From: Volutella citrinella | Lineage: Eukaryota > Ascomycota > Sordariomycetes > Hypocreales > Nectriaceae | Reading direction: 5' to 3' | Length of the DNA: 64,000 nucleotides | Assembly: GCA_034401135.1 (NCBI GenBank) | Contig: JAWZSP010000004.1 | Span: 2,170,001-2,234,000 of the forward strand | In this document: positions 54,413-64,000 of the stretch, piece by piece | How the letters are laid out: each line of letters begins with the position of its first letter | How positions within the stretch are numbered: position 1 is the stretch's first letter | Program-made: the position numbers and the translations under genes | The notes under the pieces: generated by a model | The model's input: only the letters and a program-made list of their open reading frames with translations | The model's database searches: none | What the model was told of the DNA's origin: nothing

Positions 54413-56377
54413 CTATCTTCGGTACACATCACGGTCCGCCCATTCTCGGTCTCGGGATCGGTCATGTCGCGGTGACCGGCTGCGGCTCATCGTTGCACGG
54501 TCTCGGTCATATCGACGGTCCTCTCTGCTGTTGCGTCGTCGCCGGTCGTCCCTGGGTCGGTCGTCCCTAGGTCGGTCGTCCCTTCGCCTGGCTCCATCGT
54601 CACGCCCATAGGTGGGGATATACGTGTCAATGTCGGGGCCTCCTCCTCCTCCTACTCCTCCTCCACGGGAACCAGGCGGTCCTCCCCGGGGCCGTGGCCC
54701 TCTGTCCCGATAGTCGGCATCGTCTCCAGGGGGTGGTCGCGGAGGCAGCCCTGCACCGCGATCGCGCTGCCACGCCGGGCGTCTTTCGTCGGGGCCATTA
54801 CGGTATTTACCTCCATTCACACCGTTGCGGCCGTTTCCATACGCATCGCTGCTGTTGAAGCCGGCAGTGGCTCCATTCGCGTCGGGGCCAACCCCCACCG
54901 TGCCGCCTTTGGGTGCCGGGGGCAGAGCGGCCTTGCGGTCGTGGAACTTTCTCCGGTCCAGCTCGTGGCTCTCCTCAAACTTGGGTATCTCGTGGGGCTG
55001 CACCGGCAGAGGCGGTGTCTTGAAGTAGGGATGTTGTAGCGCATCCACGGCGTTTATCCGCGTTCGCCAGTCCAATTTCAGCAGCTCTCTTAAAAGAGAT
55101 ATGGCTCCCGGTCCAAAGCTGTGCCGAGGGCTGTTAGCATGCATTCAGGCTTCCCACATAGGTTTTGATAGGCAATCATACTCTCTGAATCGGGTCTGTA
55201 GGTTACCAGGTCGGGATCGCGGCGATAAGACCTCTGCGCCTGGTAATGACTTCCACCTCGGCATTGTTTCTTCATTAGGTGATCCCATGAGGTCCCAGAT
55301 AATTTCCAATTGATTCGTATCGCTGTCGCCAGCCAGGATCGGCTTGCCAACCAGCATCTCACCAAAAACACAGCTGTACGACGTTAGATATGGGGCAACG
55401 CGCAACGGCAGGATCCAGCTCACCCTACGCCCCAGACGTCTATGGCCGGGGTATACTGGCGGAGCTGCAGTAAGAGCTCAGGCGGCCGGTACCATCGTGT
55501 CACCACGAGTCCGGTGTAGTCGCGTCGGCCGTCCCCCATGGGTCGTCCTGGTTGCGGGGTCGGTCCATCATAGTGTCGAGCGAGACCGAAATCGGCAATC
55601 TGCAAGATGCCGTTGTTGTCAATCAACAGGTTCGCGGCCTTCATATCCCGGTGAAGGATGTGGCTTTCGTGCAGGTATCGTAGGCCTTCGAGCAGCTGGA
55701 GCATGTAGCATTTGATCTGGGATTCCTTGAACTGGACGGAAGGGTTGTCGAGCAGGCCCGAGAGATCGTGGTCCATGTAGGGCATGACCATGTACATGAT
55801 GGGCTTCTTGCGCTTGTCGGCTGTGGGGGGGATCGGTCGATCAGCAAGCCAGGGCAGTCAAGGCTGGCGCTCGTCACTCACTGGTCCTTGTAGGGTGCTC
55901 TACGGCCATGTCTTCGAGTCTGAGGACATTTCGGTGCGAAAGGAGCTTGAGCAGCTTGATTTCACGGAGGGCGGTGATTGGAAACTGGCCTCGGTCAGAG
56001 AGATGCGCCACGGGGCGAGCAGGCCGAGGGGGAAGGGCAACGCACGCCATCCTTTTCATGGTGTAGAATGATTTTCTTGAGGGCGACTATGGCGCCTGTC
56101 CTGCGCGATCGGGCACGGTGAACCTCACTGCAGAGCGAGTTGACGGTCAGAAGGTGAATCGCAAACGGATGGGGCAGGCCTGTTTCGATGCGTACCCAAA
56201 TGTTCCTTCGCCCAGCTTTCCTTGCAGCTCGTATTCAGAAATGCGAGAGCATCCTTGGAAACTTGATCGGGGCCGGAGGTGGTTGAGGGCAAACGTTCGG
56301 GGCGACGTGCCGTCGGGGGTGTTGTCTGATAGTCGGTCCATGATGTTGACCAGAGTCGGGTGGGTGCGCACTTCCAC
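54413..56377 (-). CDS. BUR1: BUR1/CDK9-type cyclin-dependent kinase (P-TEFb-like)
   Basis: Six exons on the minus strand: 56196-56377, 56046-56127, 55882-55984, 55424-55820, 55182-55373 and 54413-55118; 553 aa, every intron GT-AG and frame-consistent. Kinase domain: [30 protein letters not shown], the CDK9 signature [38 protein letters not shown] and the T-loop [17 protein letters not shown], then [20 protein letters not shown]. After about residue 330 comes a disordered tail rich in Gly, Pro, Arg and Asp, ending in an RD/RS-rich segment. BUR1 phosphorylates the RNA polymerase II CTD linker and Spt5 to promote elongation. ATG at 56377 was taken as start; an in-frame Met 13 codons downstream (MDRLSDNTP) is an alternative. 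Confidence 0.95.
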
Positions 56378-58270
56378 TTAGGCGGATGATAGGTCGTCGA
56401 GACGCACTGGCATCGCCTCTCAGCTGCCGCCCATCGGTAGATAATGTAAAGAAGGGCAGTCCAGCTGTGGGAGTTGCGAGAAAAAATTGGTTTTGCTGCT
56501 GCGGGTAGGAGGCTGGTGCGGCTGTGGAGAAAGGGTGTTTGTTGGAGAGTTGAGTTACAACTCAGCTGAGCCTTGGCTTGGAAGTGATGGGTAAACCAAG
56601 GATGGCGCATCATGGGAGCGAGTGAGGCGCACGAAGGCGGTGAGCGTGCAAAGGACCGGCAGAATTCGGTGGTTCCCCCCGCCAAGCGAGAACCAGTCCA
56701 GCGGGTCAAGCACCCTCACGGCCTGTGGTTGGGCTGCTGGGGACCCTAAGCCCTGTCAAGCCGCCACAGCAGTCGACAGCAAACAAGAACCAGTCACGAG
56801 TGCGCAGAGATGAAGTGTAAGGGGGAACCGAGAGGACAACCTTGATTGACGGTTTTGAAAGTGCCGGTTCAGAGCGCGCCGTAATGATATCGGTCTACAA
56901 CTACGTTGCAAGAAGTCGAGGTGATTGATTACTTCGTCACCGAGGGTCCGTGTTGCCGTTCATGCAGTCTGGGTGGCAATGTGGTTCCAGCAATGGCTCG
57001 GCCTTTGAAAGGCGGCTGCTTGTTGCTGTTTATAGGTACGGCATGGCAGCTCGGTGCTTGTGGCTCTGTTAGGCTGCCCCTGAACGTCGTCAAAGCCGCT
57101 TCTATTGTCTGTGTCAGGCCCCCAACGGGCTCTTATGAGATGCCTGATGGAACATCTGTGACCATTCTTCCAGGGCCTTGAACTCATACTAAAATGATCA
57201 CGAGCAGAGCCTCGTTTCCAATGGGGACAGCAAAGTTTATTACCGGCAGAGCAGAAAATGTCCGGGGTAATTATGGATTCGTCGACACATGGATGGACAC
57301 AGACTACGTAAGTGGAAATGAAACATGGGGTCGACGGTGCTTTTCTCGCTAATCACTCATCAGAAAGCAGTTGAACATGAATTCCAGGAATAAGACGAGT
57401 CGAGGGCTATATTTTCTAGCCGGCTGCCTTGTTCGGCCTGGCCAACTCGCTGTTCTGACGTTGATGTTCACATCAATTATTAGCACGAGTAGCGCTAATC
57501 ACATCACTGTCGTTGTCGCGCTGATCCCATGTAATTCCCGCTCCAGGTACGCAGTACGTACCGCAAACACTGACAAGCGCCACCATCACGCAGCCAGCGA
57601 CTGCCGAGAGCCTACGCCCACCCCTGTTGGCCAGCGGCAGTTGATCGCCGCCAAGTCTCTCGCCATATCGCCCGCTCACTCCAACGCTTCACCTCAGATA
57701 CATCTTCACGGACCTCAAAGTCGCCTGTTGCCATCTCCCCCTTTCATTCCGCTTCTTCTTAACCCCCCTCCCATGTTTTCCCCCTCCTTTTTTTCCCTGC
57801 CTGCCCGCAACAACACACGTGTGACCTCCTTTTTGGCCGGTTCGTCGTCTTTTGTTCCTTAACGGCTAAGCTCCATCCCGCTTGGCTGCGTCTTACTCGC
57901 CAGTTGACTCTGAATCTGAATTTCTGTTACCCCTTCACAACTCCCAAGGCTCCACTCCGGCCGCATCGTCCTGCCCGCAAGGTTTTGCGCATCCCACGAC
58001 GCGGCTATTTTTTCCTGGGTTTTCCTCCTCTTTTCGTTAATTGCTCTCCTTCTTTCTTTCTTAATTCAACTAAGTTCTCTCGTGAAAGCGCTTCGCCTCA
58101 CTGTGATCGGTGCTGTTTTCCCGCAGTCTTTGAAAATACCCACTCCTACTACGCCCTTGCCACTTATCTACACACACAGTTGGGTGCTGCCCTGTGTTGG
58201 AACTTAGATAACGCCAGCTACCTTGGTGATAGCCTCCGTCACTCTCCAACCACCTCCTCCGTCCCTCGCC
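56378..58270. promoter_or_regulatory. Divergent promoter region, BUR1 / asparaginase-ankyrin gene
   Basis: 1.9 kb between divergent starts. About 57,690-58,270 is pyrimidine-rich, typical of a fungal promoter and 5' leader. A 163-codon ORF at 57371-57862 overlaps this leader but has no recognisable features. Confidence 0.45.
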
Positions 58271-60027
58271 ATGGCCTCCAGCTTGCCCGCAGACGAGGCC
58301 TCTGTCCCAGAGATGACCTACCCTGAGTCGCGCGTCCTCATCATCGGCACTGGTGGCACAATCTGTATGCAGCAGGGCCCCGATGGCCTCCAGCCAACAG
58401 ATGGGTTTCTTGGAAATGCCATGGCCCCTCGGCCTTCCTTCAATGACTTTTCCACGCCCAAGGGTAAGTGAGACCATCGTAGACCAACCGTCGTGCTGTA
58501 TTCCCGCCTTTCAGCCTTATCATATCAACATCATCGCCTCACCACCCCACCATCTCACGATCCCTCCAAATCACCACATTACCTCCGCTTCATTTGACAA
58601 TCCTCATCTAACCCCCCCCTCCAGTCACCCTCCCCGCCTACCGCAATGGCGAGATGATTCAGATCGAAAGTCTTCGCACGCCACTATCCAGCTACCAGCG
58701 CCATGTTCGCTACGGCATTCTGGAGTTCAACCCCCTCCTCGACTCCAGCTCCATCTCGGCCCATGACTGGGATGCCATGGCCATGGCTGTCTATGAAAAC
58801 TACTCCCTCTTTGACGGCTTCGTCATCCTCCACGGAACCGACTCTCTCGCTTACACCGCCTCTGCCCTCTCCTTCATGATGACCAACCTGGGCAAGCCCG
58901 TCATCCTCACCGGCTCCCAGGCGCCCATCTTTGAGCTCCAGTCGGATGGCGTCGACAACCTGCTCGGTTCCCTCATCATTGCCGGCACCTTTGTCATCCC
59001 CGAGGTCTGCCTGTTCTTCCACCACCGCCTCTACCGCGGCAACAGGAGCGTCAAGGTCTCCGCCACCAACTTTGACGCCTTTGCTACCCCCAACGCCGAG
59101 CCCCTGGCCACAGTCAACGGCCTAGGCATCACCGTCAACTGGCCCCTCGTCCTGCGCCCGACAACAATCGCCAAGTTCCACGTCACCAAGGGCCTTGACA
59201 CAACCCACGTTGCCTGCTTGCGTGTATTCCCTGGTATCAAGCCTGAGATGGTTGACGCAGTGCTGCGCCTGCCGGAGCTCCGCGGCCTCATCCTCGAGAC
59301 GTTCGGCATGGGCAACATCCCTGGCGGCGTTGGCGGGCCCCTCACCCAGATCATCAGGCAAGCCGTTGACCGTGGCGTGGTTGTCGTCAACGTCAGCCAG
59401 TGTGTCAATGGCTTCGTCTCTCCAGTGTACGCACCGGGCACCGTCCTGGGCCGCTACGGCGTCATTTTCGGCCTCGATCTTACCGCCGAGGCCGCCCTCA
59501 CCAAGCTCTCCTACATCCTTGCCCTTCCGGGCCTTTCCCCCAGCGACATCAACGAGAAGCTCTCACGCTCTCTGCGCGGTGAGATGACCGAGATTGCCCA
59601 CCAGAGCTTCTCGCACCCTGCTGGCTCCCTGGATTTCGCTGCTGGCCACCTCACCGCCAGCGAGATGGCCTTCTCCGCTCTTGGTTACGCCATCGGCAAT
59701 GGGGAGCTCGCCCTCATCAAGGAGCTGCTCCAGGGCGAGGGGAGCCAACTGCTCAAGCTGTCCGACTATGCCGGCAACACTCCTGTTCACCTCGCCACGG
59801 TGGCTGGCAACACCGATGTGCTTCTGGAACTGCTTCATCGCGGGGCTAGTGTCCACGAGCGAAACAAGGCCAACAACTCCGCGCTGTTCGTTGCCATCAA
59901 GTCAGGAAAGGAGCCCTGTGCACAGTTGCTGCGCCTTGCTGGGGCACATCTTTCTGTCGAGGAGAAGACGAGCCTCGGCATTACGAATCTGGCCCCTTCA
60001 GGCACAGTCTCCCCCGTGGCCTACTGA
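58271..60027 (+). CDS. L-asparaginase type I with C-terminal ankyrin repeats
   Basis: Two exons, 58271-58463 and 58625-60027; 531 aa. The intron (GTAAGT to CAG, 161 nt) joins STPK to VTLPAYRNGEMIQIESL. Asparaginase domain: first active-site block LIIGTGGTICMQQGPDGLQP, second block FVILHGTDSLAYTASALSFM, then KPVILTGSQAPIFELQSDGV and LILETFGMGNIPGG. From about residue 425 are two ankyrin-like repeats (LKLSDYAGNTPVHLATVAGN; ERNKANNSALFVAIKSGKEP). This architecture is the animal/fungal 60-kDa-lysophospholipase-type asparaginase, cytosolic, hydrolysing L-asparagine to aspartate and ammonia. No signal peptide, so it is not the secreted yeast-type enzyme. Confidence 0.93.
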
Positions 60028-60981
60028 AGTGCGCGCAACGCTCCGATAACTAGGAGATGCGGTCCTGGATGCGAGGCAACGCCTGAATGAATTACAAGAA
60101 AACTTGACACGAATGACGGGATGGAAAAATGCCATTTTCAACATCGTAGGTAGTATAATGATAGATTTAGCTGGCCATGGTGTTCTTGGGCAGTGAGCGG
60201 TGGTGGCCAGCGGGTGGAATACAGGATTCGGCGTTTTGTGGCGCTTATATTGCGCCGGCTTTGGGCTACTGGAAGCTCAAACGTATGCGAGGGTCAATAC
60301 ATATCTAGCTGATGATTCTATACGCACAAGTTACCTTTCGTCTGCAAGCGCGAACCAATAACTGGCCTTGATTTGCCTTCAGGCATGCTAAATCTCCATC
60401 AACCTAACATAGAAAATCACTGTTTGGTCCTCGAGGTATTGGTCAATGTCTCTTGGCCAAGTAGCATTTTATTGTAAAAATAAAATAAAATGCTAGACAA
60501 GACAACAACATGACGAGCACTTGGAGATCCAACGTGTTGAGGCCAACTATACTGTCCAGGTTCTATATATGCCGTGGTTGACGAGATGCCAAAGGGCGTA
60601 AGCGCAGCCCGATGCTTTTCTGTAGAACACGAGAATGCAAACAAAACCTCAATCCGCCCTCGCAATTTATCATCGCAATCCCACTCTCCTTCACCTTCCC
60701 AATTGATCATAGCCTAGCCGTGTATCCATCGCAAGTCGTATCGTTTCACAGCCGAGGGCTAACCCAGCCACAAACCAAGCCAAGCACTGTATGTACCCTC
60801 ATCACGGATCGGGTCTCTAAACCGCCACAGAAGAAACGCCTGCGCCCATGACGATGGCTGTAGATGCTATGTAGCGGTGCGGGTGTGCACACATGCGTCA
60901 AATGCCTCGCCGTGCAAACAAGGGGAAACGCTGTACTGCCGAGGTCGCCATTGCCCAAATGCTCTTGCTCCAGCAACTCAA
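60028..60981. other. Convergent intergenic region
   Basis: 954 bp between the asparaginase stop and the deubiquitinase stop. AT-rich around 60,410-60,500. No supported gene. Confidence 0.5.
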
Positions 60982-63900
60982 TCATCGCAGGAACAGATCA
61001 CCAACGCCGTTCCTTAGAGATCTCGTCCTGTCCACATGGTCCAGGCCGAGGAAATCGTCTTCAGTAGTTGCCAGGTTCCAAAGTATGTCATCTACGTTGA
61101 TAGTCAGCCAGCATGCCTATTGGGTGAAAGCGGTTGGGAGGGGCTCACCGTCATTGAGATATTGGGGTCTGGAGTAGTTTGACCGACGGGCAACGGCAAA
61201 CTTGATCTTCTCGAAGCTCTTGCCCTTCAGCCCAGTGCGCTTTTCTAATCGCTTCTTAGTCTCTGCAAATGTCTCTCCCTATGAACAAGTTAGCATCCAG
61301 GCACAACCAACTATTTGTGTAATAATAAAATACCTCAATGAGCAGGAACCGAAACGGCACGCCGTGGACCCGGCTCACGTCGTTTTGGAAGTGGAAGACA
61401 TTAATGAAGTTGCTATCTTCAGCAGAGACCTCGTCTTCAGGGACACGCTCAGCATATATCTGAGTGTAATCATGAAGATTCAGGACTGGGTGTTCTCGGA
61501 GAGGCTCGCGGCAGAATTTGTTAGAACTGGCTTCGTAAACCCGGATCCTACCGCCCTCAGCCTCAGACGAGATTTGGGCCTTCTTGATGAGTGCTTCGAT
61601 CAAGTCTTCGATGGTACCTGTCTTGGGTACTAATAGATCATATTGGTCCTGCGGGGGATTATCAAAAAATACTCGCCAAAACGTTAGATTCGATGAGGGG
61701 ACAGTTTTTTGCTTACCTCTTTGGTAATGCCCTCGCTAAGCCATGTGAGCTTGATGCTCTTCTTGGTATCCAGTTCGGCAAGACTCATTTCCAAGACCTC
61801 GAAGTAAAACGCGGTGCTGAGGTGAGTAGAATTCAAAGAGGTAGTGCCCATCGGGCTAAGAATCTGCCTCAGTGTGGGGTTCTGTCCACGCCTCACGGGA
61901 GTCTTTGGATTGTTGGTCTGCGCATGAACCGTCCAGAACCGAATATGTGTTGACGGAACATTTAGGTGGGCACCGACACGATCCGAGAGCATATCGTAGG
62001 TAATCTTGGAGTTGAGAACCAAATCAAAGGGCGGGTATTCAGTCTGGTCACATCTGGTGGGGTGAGGGTGGAATCTGACAGTCCTCTTATGTTCAAGGAA
62101 GTCATAGTACTCGCGCGCATCCTCGAATCGGTCCGACGTGCTTAGCCTAGAAACGGTCAGTAACACGTTGTGGGGAGTTTGTGCTAGACAGGCATACGGA
62201 TCAGATTGCGGCCTGTCGGCAGAAGCCGTGAGTTTCTCTGATGATGATCGATCGGCCTTCTGCTCAGTTGTTCTCTGGAAGCAGATGATATCACCGTCCT
62301 GCAGCTCAGCAACCTTGAGAGATTGCTTTGCCTTGAGGGGCTCGATCATGGTGGGTTTGATTTCCTGAGACCAGTCAGTAACCGAAAATAAGCCAAGAAA
62401 GGGTGAGCACATACCTCCCACAAGAGAAGCTTCTCATCTGCGGGGAGCTTCTCACCCCAGCCCATCTTCTTCAAGATCAAAGGAATGAGGTCTTCGACCT
62501 TCTTCTCCTTGGAAATGTAGACATGGCCAATGCCTCGAAGGATCTGGCTGTCAATGTCAAAGTTCTTTAGTAGAAGGAGGATTGTGTCGTTCTTGACAAC
62601 GACGCCATTCTGCTGGCTCTGATAAGAGGGCCAGATCGGCTCCCCCTCAGGAGTAAGCTCTTCGGCAACTTCAGCCCAAACTCTCAGGCTTGAGTCGCGA
62701 TGAGCAGCGGACCGAGCATACACATCCTCAACGGTAGGTCGCAGGTCCATGACTGGCTGGTCGGGACGAATCGTCTTGTTTTGACGGTTGACCATAAGCC
62801 ACAGGCGTACCTTGCGAGCATCCTGGCCCATGTCGGTAGCCACTTGGGCCACAAATTCCTCCATAGTCATGGCTTTGCGCACCCGATATGACTTGGGACA
62901 AGCAGAGTCGGCCTCTGCGTTGGAATCGAAAACGCCTAGATCGGTACCGCCAAAGCTCTGGAAGGACTTATCAGTGATGACCTTGGCCATCATGAAGAGA
63001 TGGGCCTCCTTTTGCTCCTTGCGCCTTGCTTCCAGTCGAGCAGTCTCCTCTTCATATCGCTGTTTCAGGTGTGCGGGGATATCGAGCTCAGCGACGGGAG
63101 AAATGATGCGGTCAATTCGCGCTTGCCGAATATACACCAACATATACGCGCTGTTCTGGCGCATGATGGGCGCCTTCTTCTGCAGCGGGGCACGCGGATA
63201 GCCATTTGGTGTCCGGTACTCGCCTCCAAAGTTGTCTTCCAGTACTTCTCTCATGGTTGCCTTGGTCACCTTGTCGTCGTCATACTTGTAAAACCATCCA
63301 TCTTTGTTCGGTTTCAGGAAGGCGTAGTAGTGTCCAGCATTGAGGTCTCCGCTATGAACGAGAACACTGTGAAGCTGATATGTCCAGGACTGGGATTTGT
63401 CTGAGTCATCGGATAGATAAGGTGCAGCATCGAAAACCTCGGGAAACTCATAACGGTCGTTGATCTTCATCATCATGTCGCGCTGGATGTCGTACTCAAA
63501 GCGCTTCAGTTGCAGGTGCAGGACATCGGGAAATGCGGTGAAGATGACGCCCTTGTTTGCGTCCTGAAGTTTATGCTGGTCGCCAGCAAAGTACTGGTTC
63601 TCGCCATCCATCTTCTCAACTTGGATATAGTCCTGGAAACTTTCCAGGAGGTTCTTATTGCCGCTGACATTGAGTTGAATATCCCAGAAGTCCTCGATAC
63701 GACTGGATTCGTAGTCGACGTTGATGCAGGAGATATAGGTCTTGATTTTCCCGCTGAACATTTCCGGCAGGACGTTTTGGGCTGCCGTGCCCTTCATCTT
63801 CTCTTCCATCTTCTCCATCAGCTTACGCGAGAGTTCTTGGACATCCTGTTGCTCAAAAATGTGGCGTGTCTCCCAGCCGAAAGACTTGGTGAGCTCGTTG

Positions 63901-64000
63901 GTTCCAACTGCTTGTTCAGAGGTTTGTAACTGGTAAAATAGGCGTTGCAGGGTATAAGCACTGTTGTTCATGCTCTGCTCGCCGTCGGTGGGGATATCAT
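60982..64000 (-). CDS. UBP15: UBP15/USP7-type ubiquitin carboxyl-terminal hydrolase, partial
   Basis: The minus-strand gene is cut by the right window edge; visible exons are 62415-64000, 61717-62364, 61334-61648, 61149-61278 and 60982-61091, about 929 residues. The frame reaches the last base (IPTDGEQSMNNSAYTLQR), so the catalytic Cys box and MATH domain lie beyond the window. Visible UCH parts are SFGWETRHIFEQQDVQELSR, LHLQLKRFEYD and the His box HSVLVHSGDLNAGHYYAFLK. After them come the USP7-type ubiquitin-like regions (ICP0-binding and C2 domains): VEDLIPLILKKMGWGEKLPA, ELQDGDIICFQR and DQYDLLVPKTGTIEDLIEAL. Junctions restore family sequence, e.g. LLIE-GETFAETKKRLEKRTG and QYLND-DDILWNLATTEDD. 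This enzyme removes ubiquitin from many substrates; in fungi it is tied to protein turnover, cell cycle and stress. Confidence 0.95.

Noticed and set aside
56125..56709. 194-codon minus-strand ORF overlapping BUR1 exon 1
   Set aside because: Different frame from the kinase; the BUR1 frame joins the Gly-rich loop across the intron, this one does not.
57371..57862. 163-codon ORF in the asparaginase upstream region
   Set aside because: Covers a pyrimidine-rich leader; the Pro/Ser/Leu-rich translation is what such DNA gives by chance.

Overview
This window is nuclear DNA from a filamentous ascomycete (Pezizomycotina), most likely a Sordariomycete and possibly Hypocreales. Evidence: multi-exon genes with short introns of mostly about 50-100 nt carrying GTRNGT donors and CTRAC-like branch points; GC-rich third codon positions; and protein sequences of clear filamentous-fungal type. 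No bacterial operons, rRNA, tRNA or CRISPR were seen. All coordinates come from reading splice sites by eye and checking that reading frames and family motifs join across them. Layout. 1-10,003 is a dense housekeeping block: ESS2 (partial), COQ8, RRP36, an FCP1/NIF-domain protein, eEF1B-gamma and mitochondrial ribosomal protein S9. 10,004-26,336 is a gene-poor stretch of about 16 kb holding one confident three-exon gene (16,216-17,460), an unrecognised Q/S/G-rich protein with a conserved C-terminal half. 26,337-39,588 is the most interesting part: seven adjacent genes on both strands that look like a catabolic cluster for a small sugar acid. They are an allantoate-permease-type MFS transporter, a DapA-family aldolase, a Zn2Cys6 regulator, a DenD-type (D-erythronate dehydrogenase) SDR, an aldo/keto reductase, a D-2-hydroxyacid dehydrogenase and a DUF1537 four-carbon acid-sugar kinase. 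Next comes an uncharacterised membrane protein (40,455-41,711). 42,412-64,000 is a second housekeeping and signalling block: calcineurin B, EPL1 (NuA4), KAE1 (KEOPS), the SNF1/AMPK beta subunit, a small membrane protein, the BUR1/CDK9 kinase, an asparaginase-ankyrin protein and a UBP15/USP7-type deubiquitinase cut by the window end. How the genes may work together (inference). In bacteria DenD and DUF1537 kinases act together in the breakdown of four-carbon acid sugars (erythronate, threonate). Here the same two enzymes sit with a transporter suited to organic anions and a pathway-type Zn2Cys6 regulator. The usual bacterial partners (OtnI isomerase, OtnC decarboxylase, PdxA2) are absent from the window; a DapA-type aldolase, an AKR and a D-2-hydroxyacid dehydrogenase are there instead. 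This suggests a fungal variant of the pathway or a different substrate. Tandem repeats upstream of the kinase carry CGG-N9-CCG motifs that could bind the cluster regulator.
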